Position numbers and translations under genes: made by a program
The notes under the pieces: generated by a model
What the model saw: the letters and a program-made list of their open reading frames with translations, nothing else
What the model was told of the DNA's origin: nothing
Database searches by the model: none
Source of the DNA: Nelumbo lutea
Lineage: Eukaryota > Streptophyta > Magnoliopsida > Proteales > Nelumbonaceae
Assembly (NCBI GenBank): GCA_022828595.1
Contig: JAKGHH010000005.1
Coordinates: 67,079,655 to 67,143,654 of the forward strand
Reading direction: 5' to 3'
DNA: 64,000 nt
Shown here: in pieces, positions 10,440 to 22,200 of the stretch
How positions within the stretch are numbered: the stretch's first letter is position 1
How the letters are laid out: every line of letters starts with the position of its first letter

Positions 10440-10555
10440 TTTGGTTTTCTACACTTGAGAGTGTAGCTGTCTTCATCAAACCCTTGTTCTTGTTCATAAT
10501 AATATCTTCGACTGCTGCGATTTTTGGTTCAAAACGCTCATCAACATTGGCAAAG
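10440..10555 (+). other. Probable 5'-UTR exon 1 of RPL6
   Basis: A GC-balanced stretch ending in the donor GGCAAAG/GTAATTTTTTT. It has no ATG that would lead into the ribosomal-protein frame. The transcription start is not visible, so the left edge is approximate. Confidence 0.5.
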
Positions 10556-11975
10556 GTAATTTTTTTCTTTGTTTTTCTTCATGGAAGCTGGCCAATCAAC
10601 AATTGCTTATTATTTTAATTGCATTACGCTTGTGTGTGTTGATGAGGAATGGAGATTTGAAGTAATGAAAATGATGGAAAATAGAAGCTGAACTCGTCTT
10701 TCATCTATCGATTTTTGTTGACATCTTGTTCGATTTCTTCTTCTCTTTTTGGATGATTTTCATTTACCATAAAAGGTTTCTGCTTGATCTTATTCATTCT
10801 TACGCATTTTTCTTCATTTATTTGAAGGTTTTACGGATTTCTGTGCCTACCCAAAAACTTTCCCTCCAAGACTCATCTATCAAATCAGTGGTTTTGTATC
10901 TGAACATATATTTGTCACTGGTTCACAACAATAATTTCAGTCCATGTCCCCAAAATTAATATAGTCCATTGGTCTTCTATGTTTGACACCCCTTTGAATG
11001 CCAACCCGAAGTATGGATTATCCTAAGAGTTTTCATAACCTTATTATGCTAACAAACAGCGTGGAGGGGAATCGTATAGGCATAAGAATGGTATTTCAGT
11101 ATTTATAGCTCCTCATTTGATTTTATTTGTTTTTTCATCCCCAGATTTTTAAATTTAATTGTACACCTGATGAATATGTTTCATATATTTAGGTTTTGGT
11201 TTGACCATTGAGTACAACGATCTCTTTCAAGCACTTTGACTCTGTTTTTAGGCCTAGTTCTTTGTAAAGAAGTCGAAGAAACATGATTACCTACTAAAAA
11301 AGCATATACATGTCTCCATTGCACCTGGTTCTCCGCTGTGTCTATTAGGATAGAAGTAAAATAAAATAGTTTGAGAATGATAAGTTACTTCCCCAAAACT
11401 CTGATGTTGGTTATATCAATCAAAAGAGCCTTACGTTGATTAGACAATGAGACGATGAAGAGTTCAAATATCAGAAGTTGCAAAAATGACTGATTAACCA
11501 ATGCATGAGTTATATTTGTATAAATGCTCTAGTAGGAGGGATGTTGGGGTATTATCCTCCAATGGCTTCTACGGTAAGAGGAGAAAAACGCATGTGTTAA
11601 CATTTGATAATGACCATTCTGAAGAAAAGGAGCATACTAATTAGTATAGAATCCTTTGTTTAAGGAAGAAAGAAAAATTAGATTTGCATCTGAAGCATGA
11701 TAATTATCTCCTCCATTAGTGATTCTGAGCAAGTCAATACTGTGAAATTACCCTCTTAAGAAGACCACACGAGAGGAAAATTGAATTTAATGTGACAACA
11801 AAGTATCCTCCCCCTCCCTTGGTTTGCTTGCATAGGAAGGGCCATGCATACGAAACACTGGCGGGTTCACTCGTTGTTTGTTCAAACACGAGCAGCTTTT
11901 CCTTTAAATTGTATTGCCAACACTTATTTGTTCAAATTCTCACCTTGACACGATGCATATGTTTGTCTTTGGCAG
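10556..11975 (+). other. 5'-UTR intron of RPL6
   Basis: Starts GTAATTTTTTTC and ends TTTGTCTTTGGCAG, 20 bp before the start codon. 1420 bp, AT-rich, with no transposon signature. Its presence shows this is a genomic gene copy and not a processed retrocopy. Confidence 0.65.
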
Positions 11976-11995
11976 ATTAGAGTTGGTAGATTGCA

Positions 11996-12254
11996 ATGGA
12001 AGCCAAATTCTTTCGCTTTCTTAAAATTGTGGGAGTTGGGTTACAGCCACGAGGTTGAACTCACCGTACCACCAGCTGTTCGTGTCTTCTGCTTTAAACC
12101 CAACATAGTATGCTGCACTGGAATAGACAAACAAAAAGTTAACCAGTTTGCTGCTGCCGTTCGCAGCTGTAAACCTCCTGAAGTTAAAAAGGGAAAGGGA
12201 ATAATGTACATTGATGAAGTTAAAAAGAAGAAGCCAGGGAAGAAGTCCAAATAA
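11996..12254 (+). pseudogene. RPL6: Mitochondrial ribosomal protein L6 (uL6m), frame broken by an internal deletion
   Basis: The start MEAKFFRFLKIVGVG (ATG at 11996) and the long remainder LGYSHEVELTVPPAVRVF through to GKKSK and TAA at 12252-12254 match the short (about 103 aa) nucleus-encoded plant mitochondrial L6 of the large subunit. These two parts are in different frames. The ~17 residues that normally join them are missing, a loss I estimate at 50 nt, and the junction lies in a GTTGGG word that in the intact gene would occur at both deletion ends. Read from the ATG the product ends after 20 codons at TGA. The downstream frame is open back to the splice acceptor and into the UTR exon but holds no ATG. 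Exon structure, C-terminus and stop are otherwise preserved, so this is a recent lesion or an assembly error. Confidence 0.8.
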
Positions 12255-13282
12255 CCACAGGGAGAAGGGGAGCGTGATGGTTCTAATGGAGGTTATGCTG
12301 CGATCAGGTGGCCTGGTTTCTGTACCTGGGAATGTTTCCCATTTGTATGCTTAAAGGTTAGAAATAATTTATAAAAATTTGGGAGAGTTTTGATTTTAGA
12401 ATTTCCTGCTGCAGCAGTAGCACCAGCCTTTGATTTATGTTGGCATTAGAGCCCTCGGACAAAGCCAATTCTGTAATGCCTTTGAACATCCAACGCTGTA
12501 AACGTACCCAAGTCAGGATTGGAAGTCTGTAAATTGGCTTGCAGCTTAATTAATCCTAAAGCTGCGATTGGTTTGGAGGAAAAAGTAGGGAAAGGTAAGG
12601 AAACCTATACAAGCTTTATAAAGGTTTTCTTACCTTCCCCTTCCTTTCCCTACTTATTAAATCATGTTGAAGTAGGTAGTGTTATATCTGGTCCGTTCAA
12701 CAAAAGCTCCTGTACGAGACACTGAACAAAACAGATGATCAACAGTGATCCAGTGACAATCTGGCCAGCGCTTTGGAAGTTGGCGTGGATCTATAACTCC
12801 AGAAATTGATGCTTGGTTATACAAGCTACAAGGTACCGTTGCTGCTAGTGGGGTTGCCGGTTTCGTTCAACGTAGTTGTTGGATGGTTCTCCATTGAAAT
12901 AGACCAAATTATTGAAACTCGTTCCCAATTAAAAGAGGGCCATGGCGAATAGGATAGAGCGCATACATTTTTTCGGTAAAATATAAAATCCTTACTAGAA
13001 TAGTCATACTCCACCTTGTATCAACTCACATCTACTTTTTCATGAATATATACACCTCCACAGTCCAACAACAACAATAATGATGATGATAATGACTTTA
13101 CATAGCACAATTATCTCTGAGGCCGTATATTTTCTTGTTTCCCCAAAAGAAAGAAACATTTTTGTCCATACTGATACAACTCCCAACTCTTAAAAACTTG
13201 GGGCCTTTACTAGGAGAATTGAGACTACAAAATTGCAAGTTTAGATATTACATAGAAACTGAAGTTTTCGCAGCTCTGGAAC
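12255..13282. other. Convergent 3' ends of RPL6 and NOL6
   Basis: This stretch should hold both 3' UTRs. It is AT-rich with no ORF of note. A small foldback lies at 12582-12655: AAGTAGGGAAAGG on the left and CCTTTCCCTACTT on the right, probably a MITE remnant in or near the RPL6 3' UTR. Confidence 0.55.
12582..12655. repeat. Foldback/MITE-like hairpin near the RPL6 3' end
   Basis: The left arm starting AAAGTAGGGAAAGGTAAGG pairs with a right arm ending TTCCTTTCCCTACTT; the loop is about 15 bp. It is flanked by GATTGGTTTGG, a word seen at the ends of many plant MITEs. Confidence 0.5.
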
Positions 13283-16200
13283 TTAGCTCGTGAGTTTTGG
13301 GGCCTTGAGAAAATAAATACTCCTCACGAATCCTTTGCCCACCTCACCGACATCTTTTAACACATCAATTGGATCTCTTCTTTCCTCCCCTGCTGCTTCT
13401 CGTTCCCTTTTCTGCAAAAGCAAACAGTTATCGAAATAACTTGTTAGAATTGTAAGTTGCCAAGCACACGAGAGACAAACACTGCAAATTCTTAAAAGAT
13501 GTGTATTTTGGTACCCTTGAGAAAGGCTTCTCCCATGTTAGGCCAATGGCATCACCTCCAATAGAGTCATACCAAACCTTAAAAGTGCCAGAGAACTCTT
13601 TCTACACATCAAATGGGCAACTGTAAGTATAGAATCTTGACACTCCAGCCCAGTGGGCTCTAGTAATGTGAGGTCATTCAATCGTGGTTACAGATAAAAC
13701 CAATCCGAAATATTTACCTTTAAATCATCCACAAAGCACCTCATTGGGTCAAAATTTAGCATGAGCTTGTTCTTCAGTTCCTCTAAGTTTCCATGTCTGT
13801 CTCCTGGCAATACGTAGGGATGGAAATCTTTACTAGCATTCCCTTTAGCAACATGTTTCCCTACATGACAAGTACACAATGTGGTCAAATAAAAAACAAG
13901 TATTGGGGTGTGTGTGTGTGTGTGAGTGAGTGAGAGAGAGTGAGAACCTAGTTTTACTTCGGATGGGAAAAGAAGGCGTTGAGGGTAAGGCAGTCTATCC
14001 TTGTGAAGGAGGACTATGGCATCATAGTTGTTTAGAGTTGTTCTGAACAGAGACTGCAGAAAAAAAATGAATTGACAAAATAAAACACTGGAAATAATTG
14101 AAATCGAAGGACATGAAACAAAATTAAAGTATAAAGCATGGTGGTTCCAGATGTCCAAATCACCTCCCATCTATGAGAATCCATCTGATCCTTTAGGATG
14201 ATGTTTGTAAGAAAGTCAGCACTGCGTTGAGCATAGGCCACCATCCTTCTAAGTTCCTTTAATATCAACATGTTCCAAATGTTAGTTGGCAATATTGACA
14301 AACTCACCCAAACAGGCATATGGGTAATATCAACAGCCAGAAACTTGTGAATCAGCAACAAGTTAGACTCACTTTACAGGCTTTGATAATGTAGCAAATA
14401 TACTAAGCATTAGCCTTGGGATGATATTACTAGCTAATAAATTCACAAATAGGGATTTAAGCTCCCTTATGTTATTGTTACCGGATACTCCCTGGTTAAT
14501 AATAACTAGAGAGGGGCACATGTGAACTGCATGCAAGAAAGGTGGATAGACCCATAGACAGCAAATTACATTGAGAGATAATGGGTGACCCTAGCATATA
14601 ACCAACTCAACGACTTAATTACAAATTTACAATTACAACATCTCATTATTTATGTTTTGAACTTTTATAAGGCATAATATATAGGAAAAATTAGCAAATA
14701 TATGTTGAGCCTTGCCAAGATTCTAAGGTTACTTAATATAGTAGTATAAATAATAACAACTATTATTATCATCATCATCATCATTTTTGTAAATGTACCA
14801 CCCTTCATCAAACAAAAGAAATTGTTTTGTGGGGATTTCTTTTTCAGAACTTTCAGGGTTCCCACTTGTATTCCCGAAACTACCAATCATCCACCCAAAA
14901 GGTAGCTCATTAATTCCAGGCCTTGATAGCTTTCGGTGCAAATTGCCTTCATATCAGTAGACCCAGAGCCATCCTAATATCTAGGTTCAATGCCAAATAG
15001 CATGGTCTAAATATTTTATAACAAAGTATAAGTAGACTACTTCTCTTGAAGGAATGTAAAAGAAAGTGTAGGTCTGTATATTGAGGTTTTCCTCAGCATA
15101 ATGTGCATGCCATCTGGAAAGTACATCATGAGTCGTGCATGCAAACAAAGTAAATGGTCCCTCTAAATCTGGCAAGCAAACAAATAAGTTACAAAGATGG
15201 TTTGATAGCCTGAAAGTTGGGCAGTATCGCACAGATCAGTATCGTAGAATAAGCACCAAGCATGATCCATTGACAAGGAAAAGTCATACTGCACACAAAA
15301 TGTCCCTATTTCCCTTATCCATCTCAATATAAAGAGTTCAAAAGATGATTCTGCTTAGCGAGTCCCAGACAGACCAAATTTGGATGCAATCAAGATGAGC
15401 ATGCCAAGGAGTAATCACAAGGTCAGATGAGGCTCTTCTGTTAGCACGGCATATGAGCTAGGCATCAAGGCCCACAAATACCCTTAAGGAAAGAGGATCA
15501 GACACTGTTCCAAAAGGCACTTCCTCAAGCCCTTTTCCTTCCCTCTAGTACCTAGGCCCCCTTCATCTCAACAATGATGCCTAAACAGCCTACAGTCTAG
15601 TTTAGGTGACCATGAGCCATTGAGCATCCTGCCATGAACCCTACTGCTTGTGGGAATGAAACAAGATGACCATTCAACAGCTAGATCAACATGGCAGTTT
15701 AAGAATAGTTTATTGCTTTCAACATGCTTCTGAATCACATGGTCCATCCCATGGGTGATTTAAAGCATGTATCTTATTAATCACTTGTCTTCATTTGAGG
15801 TAGCATAGTAAGAAGTAAGAACTTGAAGGTAGTTTTACGTAAAAGCACATAGTGGTATAAGTAACAAATAAATGACAAGGAAGATTCACTAGATAGCTAA
15901 CTGGGAGAAAACTCATCATAAAAAAAAATTATGGAACAACATCAGGCACAGTACACTACTTACAGAAGTGTTTGGTGAATGTCTGGTCCAGGCTTCAGAT
16001 GCCTTGTCATATGCTGTAGCTAAAAACATTGCTGGCTCTACAGTTTTAGCATTTTCTTCGTAAGATTTTCTGCTTAACATAAAGTTCTCCTATACCAGTA
16101 AACATGCAATTAGTGGACTGAACCAAAAAGAATATAATTAACAGACATCAAGTAGAAAAATATCAATAGTCAAAATAAGTGTCATTTGATCAGACAGAAA

Positions 16201-19200
16201 TTTGTTGTGCATACACTGATCTCTTTGTCATCCTTCAAGGACAAATCATTGTTTATATCGATGACCAAAGGAGAAAATGTCCAGTCATAGTCAGACAGCA
16301 ACCGCAAGAACCTGCCATCAATTTGATATATCAGATATGAAGCATATTAATAGCATATAATCCAGAATATGAAAATTATAAGAATGACATAGATGCTAAA
16401 GGATCAGAGCCAATAGTTTCGGTTTTCTCCTTTTTAAGCTTTGGGGGAAGAGGGTTAAAACAAAAACAAAGAAATCTTGTATGATGTGGAATTCTGACAA
16501 GCATAAAAATTGTTGAGCCACAACCTAAGGGGGTGTTCCATGCTCAGCAATGTGTATGATTTTGTTTCTAAAAATGAAAACTGACACATCAGGCTACTTG
16601 GAAGGTTAAAAGATTGATCTTCCTATGGTCCTCTATCCTTACAAAGACATTTTGTGGCTACTGGTTCACAATCATTTTGTCATCCTCTTTTCATGTGCAA
16701 ATTACACATCCTTGTTTTTGTGCCCCTCCCTTTCTTATTATAATATTTCCTAGGTCCCTGCCCCCCTCCCCAAAGAAAAAGGAAAAACTCGCCAGTCGCC
16801 AGTCGCCAGTCGCCAGTACATATACAGGAAAAAAGAAGACAAGAAAGAACAAGCAAATGAACCTTAAACCAGTGTTTTAAAAGGTGCACCAAGGCACAGT
16901 CAAGGAACATTCCAAGGCACGTGCCTTGCAATGTACCAAGGCAAAACCCATTTTAAAAGGTGTCTGCCTGATGAGCCTTGCGCCTAAGCCCAGGGGCATA
17001 TGCCTTTTCAATTGTTTTTTTTTTTTTGCTATTTTTTTGTGGATTCACACCTATATAATGGTTTATCAACTTTTAAATACCATAAGCGTTGTTCTTTCAA
17101 ATAGGATCTCAAACAGCAAAATTGTTATTAAAGAAGCAATAACAAACAACTAATATATGATTCCTAATCCTAAAATAGAATGAATTATGACTAAAATTAC
17201 AAATCCAATCTCGTTATATATACAGGCCAAAAATTTAGGTCAGGAATGCTACCCCAAACACCTACATAGACGTGTTTGGGACTCTGCCTCAAAGGCCCTT
17301 TACAAAAGCAGAGGATCAATCTCCTAGAATTAGGAAGGCAAAGATGTTCAACATCAAACTAGCTACTTGAAGTAATGCAAGTAGGAAGTAGATAAACAGA
17401 TTGAAAGTTTCACATGATTGAATTGTTTTTTTCTTATCAGCAAAAGAGTTCGCATGATTGAATTGTTGAGTGTCTGAAGCACTTTGGTACAGTACATATA
17501 TGTTTGTCCACTTTGAATATGTTTTATATGTACGTTAGTTTGAGCCAATAGGCTTTTTAACACATTTAATTTCTTTTAAATTTTAAGTTTGCATTTTTAT
17601 ATATTGCTGTTTATCTTTTTTTTTTTTTTTAATTGCCACTTCACTTCAAAAAGACATGTGCCTCATCGTGTACCTTGCACCTTGGTAACTAAAAGGCCCT
17701 TTTGCTCTTTTTTTAATAATCAACAGAATGCATTGCATTCTTTATAGAAGAAACCCTCTAGCACAAATGGACAACAGGTACAGAACAACAGCGAAAAAGC
17801 TGACCAGTATCACTGGCATATTTACATTAATCAACAGTTACAATTGATCCCAGGGACTGGACATCTCCAATCTAAAGATTCCCTTGCAGTTCTTGACCTA
17901 GCTAGCCTTATCAGCCATCCCATTTACACTCCTTGGGTCCATCTCAACAAGCAGTTCAGACTTCTTCCCAAGGATGTGGCTTCCCTAATTAAGGTTCCAT
18001 GATCCTCAATCTAAAGGTCTCTTTGCTTTTCTTGCATTTTGTGTTTTAAAACACTGCCTTGAACCTTAGTTTGAGCCAATTGCTGAAGTTCAACCCTTAA
18101 AACCCTAGTCTAAAATTTATCCTCAAGAACCCTAATTTATGACAACAAAAAACCATTTTCATTACTTTATGGTTCCCATGTTCTGTATCATTTGTTCCAA
18201 ACCATCATTAGACCACAATCTTCCAATTTTATTCAATTTCCTAACCTCTTCATCATTTTTGTCATACCATGACAAGCTATCCTCCCTGCCCATCCAAATA
18301 CATAGGAAATGCAAACAGATGGAGTCCATCCTTGGCGCTTCTAACCTAGTAGATATAGTTTCCCAAAAGCAGGCCCTCATAACTAAAAGATCTGCTTGAC
18401 TTGCAATCTTTTCAACAATAAAAATAAGGTGAAAACCCTAAAGATCAATCTGAAAACCAAGGGGATTCATATAATGAGTAGCAACCCCTTCCTTTTGAGA
18501 ATGGCCTTCCAGTCTCTTCTTCTAGTGCAAGTAGCAAAAAATTGAGCAGAACTGAAAAAATGGATTGTGCAACAGACCATTAGAGTTCTGTACATGAAAG
18601 CTATGACTCCACTAACTTCTGCTAAAAGTGAGTAGAATCTAGAGTTCTGGTGACACAGAAAAGATTTTGATCGTCTAAAGGCGTGTTTGCCAATATGTAT
18701 GACTGTTTTCAAAACAAAAACAATTACCACATCAGTACAAACAATTATTCTTCTTTTTTCGAAAAACAAAGTAACCTATATTGGCAAACACCCTCTTTTT
18801 TTATCAATATATTGGCAAACACCCTCTAAATAACAAATTAAGACTTGAATATGCAGACAGAAGTTCGATGATCAATTCTACTACTTTGGCAAGGACACGC
18901 CATAAGAAGAAAAAGGAACTTGATTAGCAACAAAATTTAAGAGAACAGTGACTACAGGGCCATACAAATCCCATTTCAAAAGGCTCCCTAGGTACTAGAA
19001 CCTCATAAATTTGCATGTGATGCTTATAACCCTAAGATTTTAATCAGGTCCACCTCCTTATTCACCACCTATTCCAAGTCTTCCCTTCTCTGAACAATGT
19101 AAGTTTTGTCAATTTCCACCTCCCTCTCCAGAAGCAAACAATCTGAACCCAAATCATCCCTTTCTTTAACACATTCAAAAGGTTTTGAAAGTGTCCTTCA

Positions 19201-22200
19201 CCCCAAGAACCTGACCGGTGTTATCCCCAATTGCCTCCCTAGCTTCAGAGACTACTTCCCCTACTTCTTGTTCAGAAGTAAGACCAAGGCTGTTGACTTG
19301 ATGGTCAGGAACATTTTCAGACTCCTTCAAACAAAAGTCTTGAAACTGGATAGAACAAAGATCATCGAGCACCCCCTATTTACCTTTAAATATATCATTC
19401 TTTCTCTTCTACACCCTTTTAAATTTATTGCCATTATTGGATGGGCCAGCACCACAAACGCCACCCAACAGCCAGGAAAAAACCTTCGACACATACCCAA
19501 TCTCTTCACAAAATCTTTTCTGAACTCTTCATCTTTTTGGGTTTACCGAAATCTTAATATTACTTTTATCTCTTGTTGAACGCAAATCCTTTCTATTCTC
19601 TTCCCTTCTCATACCCAAATCTTTGCCCAATCTCCCCGCAACAACTTCTACAAATCTACCCAAACCAACCTCCCCCAAATCTCTGGCAACAAAATTTAGT
19701 TGTAATCTAAACACCATGTCAATCACATCACCCACTCTTGCTTCGGCCTCCAAAAAATCAGTTGAACGACAGCCAGAAAAACCACACCTCACCAGCAAGC
19801 TTAACTCTCCTCAATTTCAACCCTCTGCCAAACCATCATCTTTTTGACACAAACCACCTTCTCCTTCAGTGCCTGAATTAACGTATCCTGCCGCTGGATT
19901 GCCAGACTTCACCTGCTTCATAGCCACTACCAACCCCTACTCAATAGTCTCCTTCCTTGACTTAACAAGAAGACCAATACATACCTCTCCAACAAACAAA
20001 CCGGTTCTCTTGTTCCCACATGCTAAATCAGCCTCCACAAAGATTAAGGTAGTCATCAACTTATCCTCAGTCCTCTTCTCCTTCCAAGAAACATCTTCCT
20101 CGAAAGAAGAATTACCTTTTATGGCGCTAGACAACCCGTGCCCCTCTACAATTGTCTGAGAACCCCTTGAATCAACTTCCCAGGCCCTGCAGATCCAGCA
20201 ACCATCAGGTCCACCACATGGACGCCTGAATTCCAGGAAGCAACACCAGTTTTCATAAGATCCTTACCAGCATCCATGCACAAACTTTGCACAGGAAAAT
20301 CCTTCTTAGCTGAGGCTACAAAACCACAAATCTTATCCTTACCCAGTCTACCATCGAGCAACAGATCCCCAGCAAAACTAAGGGCCAAGGGGTTCATAGG
20401 GAGACTCACAATGACCCAATAAGTCCGGCCCACTTACCAACCCAGCGCAAGCCTGGTTAGGCCCAACAGCATTAGAGTTTCTTGACCCAAATCTTTCATT
20501 ATTACTAATGAAATATTGAGTTTACTTTTGACTATCTGCATTAGGTATGCAAGAATTAGTTTATATTACATTATTTAAAAGTAACAGATCAAGAGAACTT
20601 CATTGGTCGAAAGTTGGAAATAAAGATTTGTGACAGTACAAAGATAGAAAAGCCTATCCCTCAGTTCATATTACACATTTAGAAGTACATTTTTATGCTA
20701 AATTCATCACCTATTGTATAGGACTAGGACAAACAACAACTATAAACAAATCAAGAAGCAGAATCAGATTTTATATTCATCACATCTAGGTAAAACCAAA
20801 CCAGGATTACATATCCCTTGAGAAAAACAAGAAGCTGACCTTAAAAATCCAGTTATCCGTGAACAAGAAGCTTGAAATGGCAAAGGCTTCAAAAAAAGAT
20901 ATGCAACCAATAATTCAATTGCCTCCGCTGCCAGGTATGCTGAAAACAGATGTGAAGTAACCCATCGTTTTGCAAGTCTTCATAGAAACAGAAAAAAATA
21001 AAAAAAAAGTTAGTAACAGTTTTCAAACTTAAAAAAACATTTTAGGACAAGCTGTACCCTTACCGCACAACCGGACCATATGTAGGGTAACAACCCTGTA
21101 AACCATTAATCATGCTCGAGTGCTGACTACGGATAAGAAGTTCCTTGTCTATAGAAGAAACTCGCTTTACTTGATTATTTCCAACTACAGTTACAAACAG
21201 AAGAACAAATAGAACAATATGAGCATAATGACCGAGTGTCATGTATTCACTGTGAGCATAAACTGACGTAGGATGAAGGATCTAACCACCAAAAATAAGA
21301 AATTCTTCCTTTGTATAAGGCCCTACAGGTACTCACCTTGCTTTTTCAACAAGCTCAGACCTCTCTCATGCAAGATTCTAAGACGAAATGCATATCCAGA
21401 CATAAGTACATCCACCTCATCCTCAGAAGCAACACATTTCATGCCCCATCTGTTCTGGAGACTGTCATGAATCATCCAATTGACCACCCAACAATTTAGA
21501 TGTCTTTTTTGGATGACAACCTTAAGCAGAAAATCAGTTCATCAGTCTAAATAGAAAAGAGATGCCCTACCTTTCTCCAATTTTTAGAAGGAAAGCAGTT
21601 TTAGTCTTCTCAATTGCAACATCATCCATTGGCCAGTTTCCTGAACCCTCCAACTAGACAACAGCAAAAACAGCCTTCAGTCATGGCATTACTGTGGAAA
21701 TGTGCATTGAGAATATGCCGAATGTCTAATCTCATACCTGAATCATTACTTCTACTGGTTGAATACAAACTGAAGTGAGCTTTTCTAATCTTTGGCTAAC
21801 AATCTTTTCATTAGCCAAGGGATGAGGTTCAGGAGGGAAGACAGATGTGAACCTGAAAGCTGTGATAAATTAACAAGAAGCAGAATTTTATTAAGGCATC
21901 ATAAATATAACTTGCTACAAAGAAATTTTCACGCACAACCAGACAGTTTACAACTGATGACTTTGGACAAAACCAACCACTCCAAGTTTAATCAACAATT
22001 ATGAGAAAGAAAACCTCATTTAATCTAGATTAGAAATGAACACTGAAATCCTCTGAACTTTCATCAAAGAATCATACTTCCAAATTATATTTAACTAACA
22101 TACACAGTAGGTCTAGGTGCTAGTACAATAACACTTAAAGTCAGTTATTAATTAACACCGAGTGTCCCAACCCCCAAAAATCACAATTGAGCCCAAAACA

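Noticed and set aside
18139..20433. Host exons of another gene inside NOL6 intron 19
   Set aside because: Long open stretches exist but with frameshifts, no splice structure, and transposon-like composition with A-tails near; NOL6 needs no sequence from here.
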